Notes: generated by a model not told the origin, from the letters alone. A stretch of DNA of 64,000 bases from Kitasatospora xanthocidica (GCF_014656195.1 NZ_BNBY01000004.1:1-64000); one strand, 5' to 3'; numbered from the stretch's first letter, positions 26,778 through 36,184 are shown. Numbers and translations are program-made.

Positions 26778-28238
26778 ATGACGCACGGGCCGACGAGGAC
26801 ACGCAGGGGAATCGGCAGGGCGGGGGCCGCGGTGGTGGCGCTCGCGACGGCGGCGGGGCTGGCGGCGCCGGCGGCGGCCGCGGACCGGGGAGGGCCGGGC
26901 AACCCCTTGACGGGGATCTGGCGGACGGACGGCTACGGCCTGGTGATCGCGGTCTCCGGGGGCCGGCTCACCACCTACGACGTGACCGGGCACAGCTGCG
27001 TGCCCGGCTGGATCACCGCCACGCAGTCCGGGACGCCCGGCCCGGACGGCACCACCCGGTACACCGTGGGCACCAACGCTCTGACGCTCACCCCGGCCGG
27101 GCGGAACCGGGCGGTCGAGCGCGAGGAGGGCGGGGTCGGCAGCAAGACGCTGGACCGTCTCGACGCGCTGCCGGCGCTGTGCGCCCGGCCGGCGCCGAAC
27201 GACCCGCTCGCGGTCTTCGACCGGTTCTGGGAGACCTTCGAGGAGAACTACCCCTTCTTCGCGGCCAAGGGCATCGACTGGCACGCCGTCCGGGACGAGC
27301 AGCGGCGCAGGATCACCCCGACGACGACCGTCGAGGAGTTGCAGAACGTCCTGATCGACATGCTCCGGCCGCTGGGCGACGCGCACACCGGCCTCGCCCG
27401 GGTGGTCGACGGGGCGCCGAAACCGGTCTTCGGCGGACGGCGGCCCGGCTCGACGGTGCGCACCGACGAGCTGAAGGCGCGGGCCCTTCAGGCGTCGGCC
27501 GCCCAGCTGACCGGCCCGGAGCAGACCTTCGCCGGCGGCCGGCTCGGCGTGGGCCGGCTCCCCGGCGGCATCGGCTACTTCCGGGTGAGCAGCTTCGACG
27601 ACTACACCGGCGGCGACTACCGCAGCCAGGTCGCCGAGCTGGACCGGGCCCTGGACGCCCTGCTGGCCGGCCCGGACCGGCCCACCGGACTGGTCGTCGA
27701 CGTGCGGCTGAACGGCGGCGGTTCGGACGCGCTCGGGCTGCACATCGCCGCCCGGCTGACCGACCGCCCCTACCTCGCCTACCGGAAGGTGGCGCGGGAC
27801 GACCCGGCCGACCCGACGGTGTTCACCCGGCCCGAACCGGTCACCGTGCGGCCCTCGGCGGGCGCGCACTTCACCGGTCCGGTGACGATCCTGACCTCCT
27901 CGATCTCGGCCAGCGCGGCGGAGACCTTCACCCAGGCCATGACGGGCCGCTCCCCCCGGGTGCTCCGGATCGGCGAGAACACCCAGGGCGTCTTCTCCGA
28001 CGTGCTGATCAAGACGCTCTCGCCGGAGCTCATGGTCGTCCTGCCGAATGAGAAGTACCTCACCAGGAGCGGCAGCACCTTCGACGGACCGGGCATCCCG
28101 CCGAACCTGCGCACCCCGGTGTTCACCCCCGGCGAGCTGGCCGCGCTCAGGGACTCGGCCCTGAGCACGGCCCGCCGGGTGCTCGCCGAGGACGCCCGGG
28201 GTGAGCAGGGTGGCCAAAGCGACGGGAGCGAGGAGTAG
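26778..28238 (+). CDS. Secreted S41-family (C-terminal processing type) peptidase
   Basis: 486 residues. N-terminal signal peptide with RTRRGIGRAGAAVVALATAAGLAAPAAAA and probable cleavage after AAA-AD. The body contains PNDPLAVFDRFWETFEENYPFFAAKGIDW (tricorn/S41 N-terminal helix), LGDAHTGLARV, LVVDVRLNGGGSDALGL and TSSISASAAETFTQAM, the last holding the nucleophilic serine of tail-specific proteases. No PDZ domain is evident, as in the smaller S41 relatives. Likely exported housekeeping or niche protease. Stop lies 30 bp before the convergent ABC-F gene's stop. Confidence 0.88.
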   Translation: MTHGPTRTRRGIGRAGAAVVALATAAGLAAPAAAADRGGPGNPLTGIWRTDGYGLVIAVSGGRLTTYDVTGHSCVPGWITATQSGTPGPDGTTRYTVGTNALTLTPAGRNRAVEREEGGVGSKTLDRLDALPALCARPAPNDPLAVFDRFWETFEENYPFFAAKGIDWHAVRDEQRRRITPTTTVEELQNVLIDMLRPLGDAHTGLARVVDGAPKPVFGGRRPGSTVRTDELKARALQASAAQLTGPEQTFAGGRLGVGRLPGGIGYFRVSSFDDYTGGDYRSQVAELDRALDALLAGPDRPTGLVVDVRLNGGGSDALGLHIAARLTDRPYLAYRKVARDDPADPTVFTRPEPVTVRPSAGAHFTGPVTILTSSISASAAETFTQAMTGRSPRVLRIGENTQGVFSDVLIKTLSPELMVVLPNEKYLTRSGSTFDGPGIPPNLRTPVFTPGELAALRDSALSTARRVLAEDARGEQGGQSDGSEE

Positions 28239-28268
28239 CGGCGGTGCCCGCGGCCCCGGCCGGGTCCG

Positions 28269-29876
28269 CTACATCGGATCCACCGCCCTCAGTTCGCCGT
28301 CCAGCTCCAGCCACCTGGTCACGCCCAGGCCGCGCAGGAACGGCACGTCGTGGCTGGCCACGATCAGCGCCCCCTGGTAGGCGGCCAGCGCCTGGGTGAG
28401 CTGGCGGACGCTGGCGAGGTCCAGGTTGTTGGTCGGCTCGTCGAGCAGCAGCAGCTGCGGCGGCGGGTCGGCCAGCAACAGGGCGGCCAGCGTGGCGCGG
28501 AACCGCTCGCCCCCGGAGAGGGTGGCGGCCGGCTGGTCGGCCCGGGCGCCCCGGAACAGGAAGCGGGCGAGCCGGGCGCGGATCGCGTTGTCCCCGGCGG
28601 CGGGGGCGAACAGCTTGACGTTCTCCACGACGCTGAGCCCCTCGTCCAGCAGGTCGAGCCGCTGCGGGAGGTGCCGCAGCGCCACCGGGGCGGTGATCTC
28701 CCCCTCCAGCGGGGCGAGTTCGCCCGCGATGGTGCGCAGCAGGGTGGACTTGCCGGACCCGTTGCGGCCGGTCAGCGCGATCCGCTCGGGGCCGCGCAGG
28801 TCCAGCTCGGCGGTGACGCCGTGCGGCAGCCGGACCTTCTGCAGGGTGAGCACCGTGCGCCCGGCCGGGACCGCCGTACGGGGCAGGTCGATCCGGATCT
28901 CGGCGTCGTCCCGGACGGCCTCCTCGGCCTCGGTGAGCCGCGCCCTGGCCTCCTCCAACCGCTCGGTGTGCATGCCCTGGAGACGGCCGGCCGTCTCCTG
29001 GCCCTTGCGCTTGAGCATGCCCCGGAAGATGTGCGGGTCGTTGCGGGTGACCGAGCGCTTCTTGCCGTACGCGACGCTGCGGTCCAGCCGGGACCGGGCG
29101 TCGACCAAGTCCCGCTTCTGACGCTGGACGTCGGCCTCGGCGTTGCGCAGCAGCCGCTCGGCCGTCTCCTGCTGGGCGGCGAGCGTGCGCTCGTACGCCT
29201 CGAAGTTGCCGCCGTACCAGGTGACGTCGCCGTCCCGGAGGTCGGCGATCTGGTCGACGTGCCGCAGCAGCTCGCGGTCGTGGCTGACGACCAGCATCAC
29301 GCCGTGCCACCCGGCCACCGTCTCGTAGAGCCGCTCGCGGGCGGCCCGGTCGAGGTTGTTGGTGGGCTCGTCGAGCAGCAGGACGTCGGGGCGGGCCATC
29401 AGCAGGGCGGCCAGCCGCAGCAGGACCGCCTCACCGCCGGAGAGTTCGCCGGTGGTGCGGTCGAGGCCGAGGCGCTGCAGGCCGAGCCGGTCGAGCGTGG
29501 CCCGGGCGCGCTCCTCGACGTCCCAGTCGTCGCCGACGGCGTCGAAGTGGCGCTGGTCGGTGTCGCCGGACTCGATGGCGTGCAGGGCCTCGCGGGCGGC
29601 GCGGACGCCGAGCGCCTCGTCCACCCGCAGCGTGGTGTCGAGCGTCAGGCCCTGCGGCAGGTAGCCGAGTTCGCCGTCGACCCGGACGGTGCCGCCGGTC
29701 GGGGTGAGGTCCCCGGCGATCAGCCGCAGCAGGGTGGACTTGCCCGCGCCGTTGAGCCCGATCAGGCCGGTGCGGCCGGGGCCGACGGCGAGGTGGAACC
29801 CGTCCAGGACGGGCTTGCCGTCGGGCCACTCGAACGCGAGGTCGGTGCAGAGGACGGCGGTGGTGGGTTGTGCCAT
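28269..29876 (-). CDS. ABC-F family ATPase (ribosome-associated, possible antibiotic resistance)
   Basis: 535 residues from ATG 29876. Two ABC domains without membrane segments: Walker A GLNGAGKST and GRNGSGKST, signatures LSGGEAVLLRL and LSGGERFRATL, Walker B VLLLDEPTNNLD and LLLLDEPTNNLD; between them the charged helical linker (RNAEADVQRQKRDLVDARSRLDRSVAYGKKR and so on, about residues 240-330) that reaches the ribosomal P/A site in this family. Such proteins protect ribosomes from macrolide, lincosamide, pleuromutilin or streptogramin antibiotics or rescue stalled translation. The leader of about 180 nt has a possible minute uORF (see 30064-30086). Confidence 0.93.
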   Translation of the reverse strand: MAQPTTAVLCTDLAFEWPDGKPVLDGFHLAVGPGRTGLIGLNGAGKSTLLRLIAGDLTPTGGTVRVDGELGYLPQGLTLDTTLRVDEALGVRAAREALHAIESGDTDQRHFDAVGDDWDVEERARATLDRLGLQRLGLDRTTGELSGGEAVLLRLAALLMARPDVLLLDEPTNNLDRAARERLYETVAGWHGVMLVVSHDRELLRHVDQIADLRDGDVTWYGGNFEAYERTLAAQQETAERLLRNAEADVQRQKRDLVDARSRLDRSVAYGKKRSVTRNDPHIFRGMLKRKGQETAGRLQGMHTERLEEARARLTEAEEAVRDDAEIRIDLPRTAVPAGRTVLTLQKVRLPHGVTAELDLRGPERIALTGRNGSGKSTLLRTIAGELAPLEGEITAPVALRHLPQRLDLLDEGLSVVENVKLFAPAAGDNAIRARLARFLFRGARADQPAATLSGGERFRATLAALLLADPPPQLLLLDEPTNNLDLASVRQLTQALAAYQGALIVASHDVPFLRGLGVTRWLELDGELRAVDPM

Positions 29877-30063
29877 GAAGGCCTCCCGGGTTGGTTGCCG
29901 AAGGGGTGGTGAGCAACACGGGGAGACACCGCGGGTGCGGAACCGGTACGGCCGGAGGAAGGAAGGGGTGACGTCACACGGAGGATCGCCACGGGGCCGT
30001 GACTGAGGTCGCACACTCGCGCACCACGCGGCAAGAGGGCCTGCGTGGCGGGGCGGTGTCCCG

Positions 30064-30086
30064 GGACCTCAGTAGATCAACGGCCT
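30064..30086 (-). promoter_or_regulatory. Possible Shine-Dalgarno plus three-codon uORF in the ABC-F leader
   Basis: On the minus strand AAGGAG is followed seven nt later by TTG ATC TAC TGA (Met-Ile-Tyr-stop), about 190 nt before the ABC-F ATG. ABC-F and Erm resistance genes are often controlled by ribosome stalling on very short leader peptides; the arrangement fits but a TTG start is weak evidence. Confidence 0.3.
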
Positions 30087-30272
30087 TCTCCTTGTCTGGC
30101 TGACGACCCTGACCACGTTAGGTACCCCGGAAGACGCGTGCAACCGGTTTTCCGGGCCGCGGCGGAGGCCGCGGAGGAGGCCGCGGTCAGCGCCCCGACG
30201 ATGGCCCGACGGAGGCTCCGTGCCGATCCGGTGCCGATCCGGTGACAGCCTCGTCCCAGCCGGGGTCGGGTT

Positions 30273-30313
30273 TAAGGACTTCCTTATCCACATGGCAGAC
30301 TCCTCCACTGCCA
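30273..30313 (+). promoter_or_regulatory. Palindromes before the secreted protease gene
   Basis: A perfect 14-bp palindrome TAAGGACTTCCTTA at 30273-30286, AT-rich for this genome, and a TGGCAG/CTGCCA stem at 30293-30298 and 30308-30313. They lie 70-110 bp before the ATG and probably contain the operator or promoter. Confidence 0.45.
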
Positions 30314-30383
30314 TACCTGCGGCCCCGGGGCCGCACCCGAGGAACGGGCCGTATGGCGGTAGTCAACAGGGGGATTTGAACTC

Positions 30384-31607
30384 ATGTCACCGATATCCCG
30401 GCCGAGCCGAGCCGTCCTGGGCGCCTCCGTCGCCGCGCTGACCATGGTGGTCGCCACCGCGTGCGGACCGGACAACGCCGACCCGGCCGGAGCCCAGACC
30501 ACGGCTCCCACGGTCGCGGCCAGCGCCTCCGGCAAGCCGGGCGCGGCTCCGATCAAGCTTCCGACGGTCGAGGAGCTGAAGACCTGGAAGCTCGATGACT
30601 GGGACAAGTGGGCCCAGGCGAACGTCATCACCCCGGCGGTCAAGGGCTACTGGACCCTGCAGAAGCTGCTGAACGCCAAGCCGAAGCCGCTGCCGCAGGC
30701 CCCGGCCCAGGACCCGACGCAGGCGCCCGCCCAGCCGACCGCGCAGCCGACCAGCGCGGCCCCGGCCCCGGCCCAGCCCACCGCGGCGCAGCCGCCGGCC
30801 GGCCCGGACCAGATGCCCGCCATGGTCCCGGCGAAGCCCGTCGCGCACCCGTTCCCGAAGAACATGCACGTCAACGGCAAGATCTTCTTCAAGGACGGCA
30901 ACGAGGACTACGTGTGCTCCGGCACCGTCGTCTCCGACCCGGCCAACCCGGGCAAGAGCAACCTGGTGTGGACCGCGAGCCACTGCCTGCACGGCGGCAA
31001 GGGCAACAAGTACTACACCGACATCACCTTCGCCCCGGCCTTCAACAGCAACGGCGTGCTGAGCAACGGCAACAAGCAGAAGTCCAAGCTGGACGACGCC
31101 GAGCCGTACGGCGAGTGGGGCGCGACCGCCGGCATGGTCTCGCCGCAGTGGACCGGCGAGGCCGACCCGGAGCACGGCGGCCCGTGGAGCCAGTACGACT
31201 TCGGCATCATCAAGGTCGCCAACCCCGACCCGAACGGCAAGTCGCTGGAGGAGACCGTCGGCGGCTCGGTGCCGCTTTGGTTCAACGCCCCGCGCGACCA
31301 GCTGGCCGCCGTCTCCAACTACGGCTTCCCGGAGGGCAAGCCCTTCGACGGCGTCGAGCTGGAGCACTGCGACGGCGGCAAGCCGTCCAAGAAGACCGGC
31401 GACCCGAGCCGCCCGGCGATGCTGCTGATCGGCTGCAACATGACCGGCGGCAGCAGCGGCGGCGGCTGGTTCGCGACCAAGGACGGCAAGCCGGCCCTGG
31501 TCAGCGACACCTCCATCGGCAACGGCGCGAACACCTACGAGGCCGGTCCGTACCTGGAGGACGTGGCCCAGCACATGTTCGAGTACTTCTCGAAGAAGGC
31601 CAAGTGA
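30384..31607 (+). CDS. Trypsin-like serine peptidase, lipoprotein
   Basis: 407 residues. Signal peptide ending in the lipobox VVATAC (Cys27), so membrane-anchored outside the cell. A Pro/Ala/Gln/Thr-rich stalk (about residues 105-150, APAQDPTQAPAQPTAQPT) links to a chymotrypsin-fold domain with His200 (TASHCLHGG), Asp272 (QYDFGIIKV) and Ser358 (TGGSSGGGWF). Cys residues in YVCSG and SHCLHG suggest the usual disulfide. Common in actinomycetes, substrate unknown. ATG 30384 follows AGGGGG. Ends at a very strong terminator (31633-31669). Confidence 0.92.
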   Translation: MSPISRPSRAVLGASVAALTMVVATACGPDNADPAGAQTTAPTVAASASGKPGAAPIKLPTVEELKTWKLDDWDKWAQANVITPAVKGYWTLQKLLNAKPKPLPQAPAQDPTQAPAQPTAQPTSAAPAPAQPTAAQPPAGPDQMPAMVPAKPVAHPFPKNMHVNGKIFFKDGNEDYVCSGTVVSDPANPGKSNLVWTASHCLHGGKGNKYYTDITFAPAFNSNGVLSNGNKQKSKLDDAEPYGEWGATAGMVSPQWTGEADPEHGGPWSQYDFGIIKVANPDPNGKSLEETVGGSVPLWFNAPRDQLAAVSNYGFPEGKPFDGVELEHCDGGKPSKKTGDPSRPAMLLIGCNMTGGSSGGGWFATKDGKPALVSDTSIGNGANTYEAGPYLEDVAQHMFEYFSKKAK

Positions 31608-31632
31608 TCCACCGGGGATGATCCCCACCGGT

Positions 31633-31669
31633 CCCGGGGGCCGCGGCTGCCACAGCCGCGGCCCCCGGG
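31633..31669 (+). terminator. Strong 17-bp terminator hairpin
   Basis: Perfect inverted repeat: left arm 31633-31649 starting CCCGGGGG, loop CCA, right arm 31653-31669 ending CCCCCGGG, followed by CCTTTCC. 25 bp after the protease stop. Confidence 0.92.
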
Positions 31670-31763
31670 CCTTTCCGTCTCCCCGGGTTCTCCGTCCCCG
31701 GTCGGGGCCCTGCGCTCGGCTTTTTCCGGTGGCGCCCCCGCTCCTCTTACAATCGGCCCCATC

Positions 31764-33401
31764 ATGAGCGCCACACTCGTAGTCAAGGACCTCAGCGCCG
31801 GCCACGGCGAACGCACCCTCTTCTCCGGCCTGGACCTGGTCATCGCCCCCGGCGACGTGATCGGTCTGGTCGGCGTGAACGGCGCCGGAAAGTCGACCCT
31901 GCTGCGCCTGCTGGCGGGCCTGGACACCCCCGAGGGCGGATCGCTGCGGCTGAGCCCGGCCAGTGCCAACGTCGGCCACCTGCCGCAGGAGCCGGAGCGG
32001 CGCGAGGGCGAGTCGGTGCGCGAGTTCCTGGCCCGCCGCACCGGCGTCTCGGCCGCCCAGGCCGCGCTGGACGAGGCCACCGAGGGCCTGGTCGAGGGCC
32101 GGCCGGGCGCCGACGACGCGTACGCGGTCAGCCTGGACCGCTGGCTGGAGCTCGGCGGCGCCGACCTGGAGGAGCGGGCCGAGGAGGTCGCCGACTCGCT
32201 CGGGCTGAAGGTCTCGCTCGACCTGCCGATGACCGCGCTCTCCGGCGGCCAGGCCGCCCGGGCCGGCCTCGCCTCACTGCTGCTCTCCCGCTACGACGTC
32301 TTCCTGCTCGACGAGCCCACCAACGACCTCGACCTGGACGGCCTGGAGCGGCTGGAGGCCTTCGTCAAGGGCCTGCGCGCCGGCACCGTGCTGATCAGCC
32401 ACGACCGCGAGTTCCTGGCCCGCACCGTGACCAAGGTGCTGGAGCTGGACCTGCACCAGCAGCAGGTCAACCTTTACGGCGGTGGCTACGAGGCGTACCT
32501 GGAGGAGCGGGCGGTGTCCCGCCGGCACGCCCGCGAGGAGTACGAGGAGTACGCCGACACCAAGGCCGGGCTGGAGGCCCGCGCCCGGATGCAGCGCGGC
32601 TGGATGGAGCACGGCGTGCGCAACGCCCGCCGCAAGTCCTCCGACAACGACAAGATGGGCCGCGCGGTGCGCGCCGAGTCCACCGAGAAGCAGGCCTCCA
32701 AGGCCCGCCAGACCCAGCGGATGATCGAGCGGCTGGACGTGGTCGAGGAGCCGCGCAAGGAGTGGGAGCTGCGGATGGAGATCGCCACCGCGCCGCGCTC
32801 CGGCTCGGTGGTCGCCACCCTGCGCGGGGCCACCGCCCGGCGCGGCGACTTCTCCTTCGGCCCGGTGGACCTGCAGATCGACTGGGCCGACCGGGTCGCC
32901 ATCACCGGCGCCAACGGCGCGGGCAAGTCCACGCTGCTGGCCGCCCTGCTCGGCCGGCTCGAACTCGACGGCGGCAGCGCGACCCTGGGCTCCGGCGTGG
33001 TGGTCGGCGAGGTGGACCAGGCGCGCGGTCTGTTCCTGGGCGGCGAGCCGCTGGCGGAGGCCTTCTCCGCCGCCGTGCCGGAGCTCTCGCCGGAGGACGT
33101 CCGCACCCTGCTGGCCAAGTTCGGCCTCAAGGCGGTGCACGTCATGCGCCCGGCCGGCACCCTCTCCCCGGGCGAGCGCACCCGGGCCGCGCTGGCGCTG
33201 CTGCAGGCCCGCGGGGTCAACCTGCTGGTGCTGGACGAGCCCACCAACCACCTGGACCTGCCCGCGATCGAGCAGCTGGAGTCCGCGCTGTCCTCGTACA
33301 CCGGCACCCTGCTGCTGGTCACCCACGACCGGCGGATGCTGGACACCGTCGCGGTGAACCGGCGGATCGAGGTCCGGGACGGGCGGGCGCACGAGCTGTA
33401 G
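31764..33401 (+). CDS. ABC-F family ATPase
   Basis: 545 residues. Two ABC domains: Walker A GVNGAGKST and GANGAGKST; signatures LSGGQAARAGL and LSPGERTRAAL (the Gly-to-Pro change in the second is frequent in this subgroup); Walker B VFLLDEPTNDLD and LLVLDEPTNHLD; switch His in ISHDRE and VTHDRR. The linker (about residues 240-330, VSRRHAREEYEEYADTKAGLEARARMQRGWMEHGVRNARRKSSDNDK) has the KSSDNDK box typical of the widely conserved actinobacterial housekeeping ABC-F protein rather than dedicated resistance types. TACAAT at 31748-31753 is a good -10 ten nt before the ATG. Confidence 0.94.
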   Translation: MSATLVVKDLSAGHGERTLFSGLDLVIAPGDVIGLVGVNGAGKSTLLRLLAGLDTPEGGSLRLSPASANVGHLPQEPERREGESVREFLARRTGVSAAQAALDEATEGLVEGRPGADDAYAVSLDRWLELGGADLEERAEEVADSLGLKVSLDLPMTALSGGQAARAGLASLLLSRYDVFLLDEPTNDLDLDGLERLEAFVKGLRAGTVLISHDREFLARTVTKVLELDLHQQQVNLYGGGYEAYLEERAVSRRHAREEYEEYADTKAGLEARARMQRGWMEHGVRNARRKSSDNDKMGRAVRAESTEKQASKARQTQRMIERLDVVEEPRKEWELRMEIATAPRSGSVVATLRGATARRGDFSFGPVDLQIDWADRVAITGANGAGKSTLLAALLGRLELDGGSATLGSGVVVGEVDQARGLFLGGEPLAEAFSAAVPELSPEDVRTLLAKFGLKAVHVMRPAGTLSPGERTRAALALLQARGVNLLVLDEPTNHLDLPAIEQLESALSSYTGTLLLVTHDRRMLDTVAVNRRIEVRDGRAHEL

Positions 33402-33434
33402 CCGTCCCGTGGGCGGGCCTGCCCGTGGGACGGC
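33401..33434 (+). terminator. Probable terminator after the second ABC-F gene
   Basis: GCCGTCCC (33401-33408) pairs with GGGACGGC (33427-33434); the interior GGGC/GCCC can pair as well. Begins at the last base of the stop codon. Confidence 0.6.
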
Positions 33435-33532
33435 CCGCCCGTGGACCGGTCTGCCCCGCCCAGGGTCGACCCGGGCCGCAGATTGGTCTCTACCTCTTCC
33501 CGGAGGGGCCGTCATGTGCTGTGCTGTCCGCC

Positions 33533-34216
33533 ATGGTTGACAGTGCAGAGAGCGCCGTGGCGGGGACGTCCCACCCGACCGTCCCCCTCACCCCCATGAC
33601 GGTCCCGGCCCACGAGGCCGAGGCCCGCAGCAGGTCCTTCCACGACGTGATGGCCCAGCGCCGGACCGTCCGCGACTACTCCACCCGCCCGATCCCGGAC
33701 GGGGTGGTCGAGTGGGCGGTCCGGACCGCGAGCACCGCCCCCAGCGGCGCGCACGTCCAGCCCTGGCGGTTCGTGGTGATCACCGACCCGGAGCGCAAGC
33801 GGCGGCTGCGCGAGGCGGCCGAGGCCGAGGAGCGCGAGTTCTACGGGCACCGGGCGTCGGAGGAGTGGCTGGCGGCGCTGGCGCCGATCGGCACCGACTG
33901 GCGCAAGCCGTTCCTGGAGGACGCGCCCGCCGTGATCGTGGTCTTCGAGGTGCACAAGGGACCGGACTCGCCGCGCCCGTACTACACCAAGGAGTCGGTG
34001 GGGATCTCGGTCGGACTGCTGCTGGCCGCCCTGCACCAGGCCGGGCTGGCCACGCTGACCCACACCCCGAGCCCGATGAGGTTCCTCAACGAGGTGTGCG
34101 ACCGCCCGGCCGAGGAGCGGGCGGCGTACGTGATCCCGGTCGGCTACCCGGCCGAGGGGGCGCGCGTGCCGGACCTGCGGCGCAAGGAGCTCGACGAGGT
34201 GATGGTCCGGCTCTGA
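33533..34216 (+). CDS. Nitroreductase-family flavoprotein
   Basis: 227 residues from ATG 33533, or 206 from ATG 33596. [41 protein letters not shown] is the FMN-binding start of the family; [33 protein letters not shown] and the C-terminal [22 protein letters not shown] follow. The layout (SGAHVQPW, long helical insert with [34 protein letters not shown]) is closest to the iodotyrosine-deiodinase-like branch. Probably an FMN-dependent oxidoreductase or reductive dehalogenase of unknown substrate. Confidence 0.88.
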   Translation: MVDSAESAVAGTSHPTVPLTPMTVPAHEAEARSRSFHDVMAQRRTVRDYSTRPIPDGVVEWAVRTASTAPSGAHVQPWRFVVITDPERKRRLREAAEAEEREFYGHRASEEWLAALAPIGTDWRKPFLEDAPAVIVVFEVHKGPDSPRPYYTKESVGISVGLLLAALHQAGLATLTHTPSPMRFLNEVCDRPAEERAAYVIPVGYPAEGARVPDLRRKELDEVMVRL

Positions 34217-34309
34217 CGCGCCGGGGCGGCGAGCCCGCGCGCCCGCCGTCAGGGGGTCCGGCGGGGGCCCGGATGGTGACAGGTCCGGGCCAAGGACATA
34301 ATCGCCGAC

Positions 34310-35143
34310 ATGAGCCAAGCGCAGCCACGGTCCTGTGACCCGACCCCGGCCCGAGGGGACCGCACGGCCGACCGGGAGCGGTCGGCCGACCGGGAGCGGG
34401 CGGCCGACCGGGAGCACACCAGCGAACGGGAACAGGCCGGCGAACGGGAACAGGCCGGCGAACGGGACCGCACCGCCGACCGGGAGCGGTCGGCCGGCAC
34501 CGCGCCGGCGGCCGGACGGGCCCGGACGGCCGCGGAGGTGACCGCCGGGCGCCCGCCCGAGCTGCTGCGGCTGCCCGGCGGCCTCTGGCTGCGCCGCCGC
34601 AGCAGCACCCACGCGGTGGCGCTGAACCGGGCCGTCCGCGCCAACCTGGACCACCTGCGGCCGTGGATGGAATGGGCGGCCGAGGCCCCCACCCGGGCGC
34701 AGACCGCCGAGCTCACCCGGGCCGGCTCCGCCGCCTGGGAGGCCGGCACCGACTTCATGTACCTGGTCGGCCTGGACGCCGAACCCGGCGGCGTGATCGG
34801 CGCCTTCGGCCTGCACGGGCGGATCGGCCCGGGCGCGCTGGAGATCGGCTACTGGGTCGCCACCGGCCACGTCGGCCGGGGCATCGCCACCACTGCGGCC
34901 GGGGCGCTGACCGAGGCCGCGCTGGCCCTGCCCGGGATCACCAGGGTGGAGATCCGCTGCGACCGGGCCAACGCCGCCAGCGCCGCCGTCCCGCGCAAGC
35001 TCGGCTACCGGCTGGACCGGGTCACCGCGACCGCCGTCCGGGCCCCGGGCGAGACCGGCCGACAGCTGGTGTGGGTCAAGGAGCGGCCCGGGGCCGCCCC
35101 GGACGCGGCTGTCCGGAACGGCCACGACTCGGACGGTCGGTAG
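34310..35143 (+). CDS. GNAT acetyltransferase with charged N-terminal repeat
   Basis: 277 residues. Residues 15-62 are imperfect hexapeptide repeats of the type ADRERS/GEREQA coded by an 18-bp unit, likely a long charged helix. The GNAT domain follows: RRRSSTHAVALNRAVRANLDHLRPWMEW, FMYLVGLDAEPGGVIGAFGLHGRIGPGALEIGYWVATGHVGRGIATTAAGAL (acetyl-CoA loop GHVGRGIA) and RCDRANAASAAVPRKLGYRL. RimJ-like. A -10-like CATAAT ends seven nt before the ATG (leaderless-type). Its TAG stop lies inside a 17-bp tandem duplication shared with the convergent aldo/keto reductase gene. Confidence 0.9.
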   Translation: MSQAQPRSCDPTPARGDRTADRERSADRERAADREHTSEREQAGEREQAGERDRTADRERSAGTAPAAGRARTAAEVTAGRPPELLRLPGGLWLRRRSSTHAVALNRAVRANLDHLRPWMEWAAEAPTRAQTAELTRAGSAAWEAGTDFMYLVGLDAEPGGVIGAFGLHGRIGPGALEIGYWVATGHVGRGIATTAAGALTEAALALPGITRVEIRCDRANAASAAVPRKLGYRLDRVTATAVRAPGETGRQLVWVKERPGAAPDAAVRNGHDSDGR

Positions 35144-35170
35144 CGCTCGCCGGTCAGTAGCGCTCGCCGG
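35137..35170. repeat. 17-bp tandem duplication covering two convergent stop codons
   Basis: TCGGTAGCGCTCGCCGG (35137-35153) is followed directly by TCAGTAGCGCTCGCCGG (35154-35170), 16 of 17 identical. The second copy holds the last codons and stop of the aldo/keto reductase (minus strand, GERY-stop); the first supplies the stop (35141-35143) of the GNAT gene. Confidence 0.95.
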
Positions 35171-36107
35171 TCGGCGCCGGCAGCGCGTCCAGCTCGGCGA
35201 GGTCGGCCGCCGAGAGCGTCACCTCGGCCGCACCCACGTTGTCCACCAGGTAGCGCGGCGTCCTGGTCCCGGGGATCGGGAAGACGTACCGGCCCTGTGC
35301 CAGCACCCAGGCCAGCGCCACCTGCGCCGGCGTGGCCCCGATCCGCTCGGCGACCTCCCGGACCTTCGCCACCAGCGCCAGGTTCGCCTTCAGCGCGTCC
35401 TGCTGGAAGCGCGGCAGCCGACGGCGGAAGTCGTCCGCGGGCAGCTCGTCGAAGGAGGAGATGCTGCCGGTCAGGAAGCCGCGGCCGAGCGGGGAGAACG
35501 GCAGCAGGGCGATGCCCTGCTCCTCGGTGTACGGCAGGACCTCGGCCAGCGCGTCCCGGGTCCACAGCGACAGCTCGTTCTGCACGGAGGCGACCGGGTG
35601 CACCGACTGCGCCCGCTTGATCTCCTCGACGGTCACCTCGGAGAGGCCGATGTTGCGGACCTTGCCGGCCGCGACCAGCTCGGCGAACGCGCCCCAGGTC
35701 TCCTCGATCGGGACCTCCGGGTCGATCCGGTGCAGCTGGTAGAGGTCGACGTGGTCGGTACCCAGGCGACGCAGGCTCTCGTCGATCGAGCGGCGCACGT
35801 GCTCGGGCCGGCCGTTGCGCTCCGTCTGGCCCTCCCCGCCGGGGACGATGCCGACCTTGGTGGCAAGGAAGGCGCGCTCCCGGTACGGGCCGGCCAGTGC
35901 GGCGCCGACGACCTCCTCGTTGGTGTACGGGCCGTACATGTCGGCGGTGTCGATCAGGCTGACGCCGAGGTCCAGCGCCTGCCGGATCACCCGGACGGAG
36001 TTCTCGTCGTCCCGGTTCTGCACGTCGTAGGCCCAGGTCATGCCCATGCAGCCGAGGCCGATGACGCCGGTCTGCGGACCGTTGGTACCGAACGGGGCGT
36101 TGCGCAT
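35154..36107 (-). CDS. Aldo/keto reductase
   Basis: 317 residues from ATG 36107, preceded by AGGAG. TIM-barrel AKR with the catalytic tetrad Asp53, Tyr58 (IDTADMYGP), Lys84 (LATKVGI) and His126 (DLYQLHRID), and the C-terminal NADPH-binding [17 protein letters not shown]. Sequence motifs ([33 protein letters not shown]) match the AKR13-like group. NADPH-dependent carbonyl reduction, substrate unknown. Confidence 0.95.
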   Translation of the reverse strand: MRNAPFGTNGPQTGVIGLGCMGMTWAYDVQNRDDENSVRVIRQALDLGVSLIDTADMYGPYTNEEVVGAALAGPYRERAFLATKVGIVPGGEGQTERNGRPEHVRRSIDESLRRLGTDHVDLYQLHRIDPEVPIEETWGAFAELVAAGKVRNIGLSEVTVEEIKRAQSVHPVASVQNELSLWTRDALAEVLPYTEEQGIALLPFSPLGRGFLTGSISSFDELPADDFRRRLPRFQQDALKANLALVAKVREVAERIGATPAQVALAWVLAQGRYVFPIPGTRTPRYLVDNVGAAEVTLSAADLAELDALPAPTGERY

Positions 36108-36184
36108 GACGGTGCTCCTGTCGTGGGTGCCGCGTGGCCGGCGTGCCGTCCCGCGGTTCGCGTGGTGGTGCGTGATCAACGCCT

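Noticed and set aside
29762-30034. 90-codon minus-strand frame ahead of the ABC-F gene
   Set aside because: Overlaps the ABC-F start out of frame, starts at TTG and has no family resemblance.
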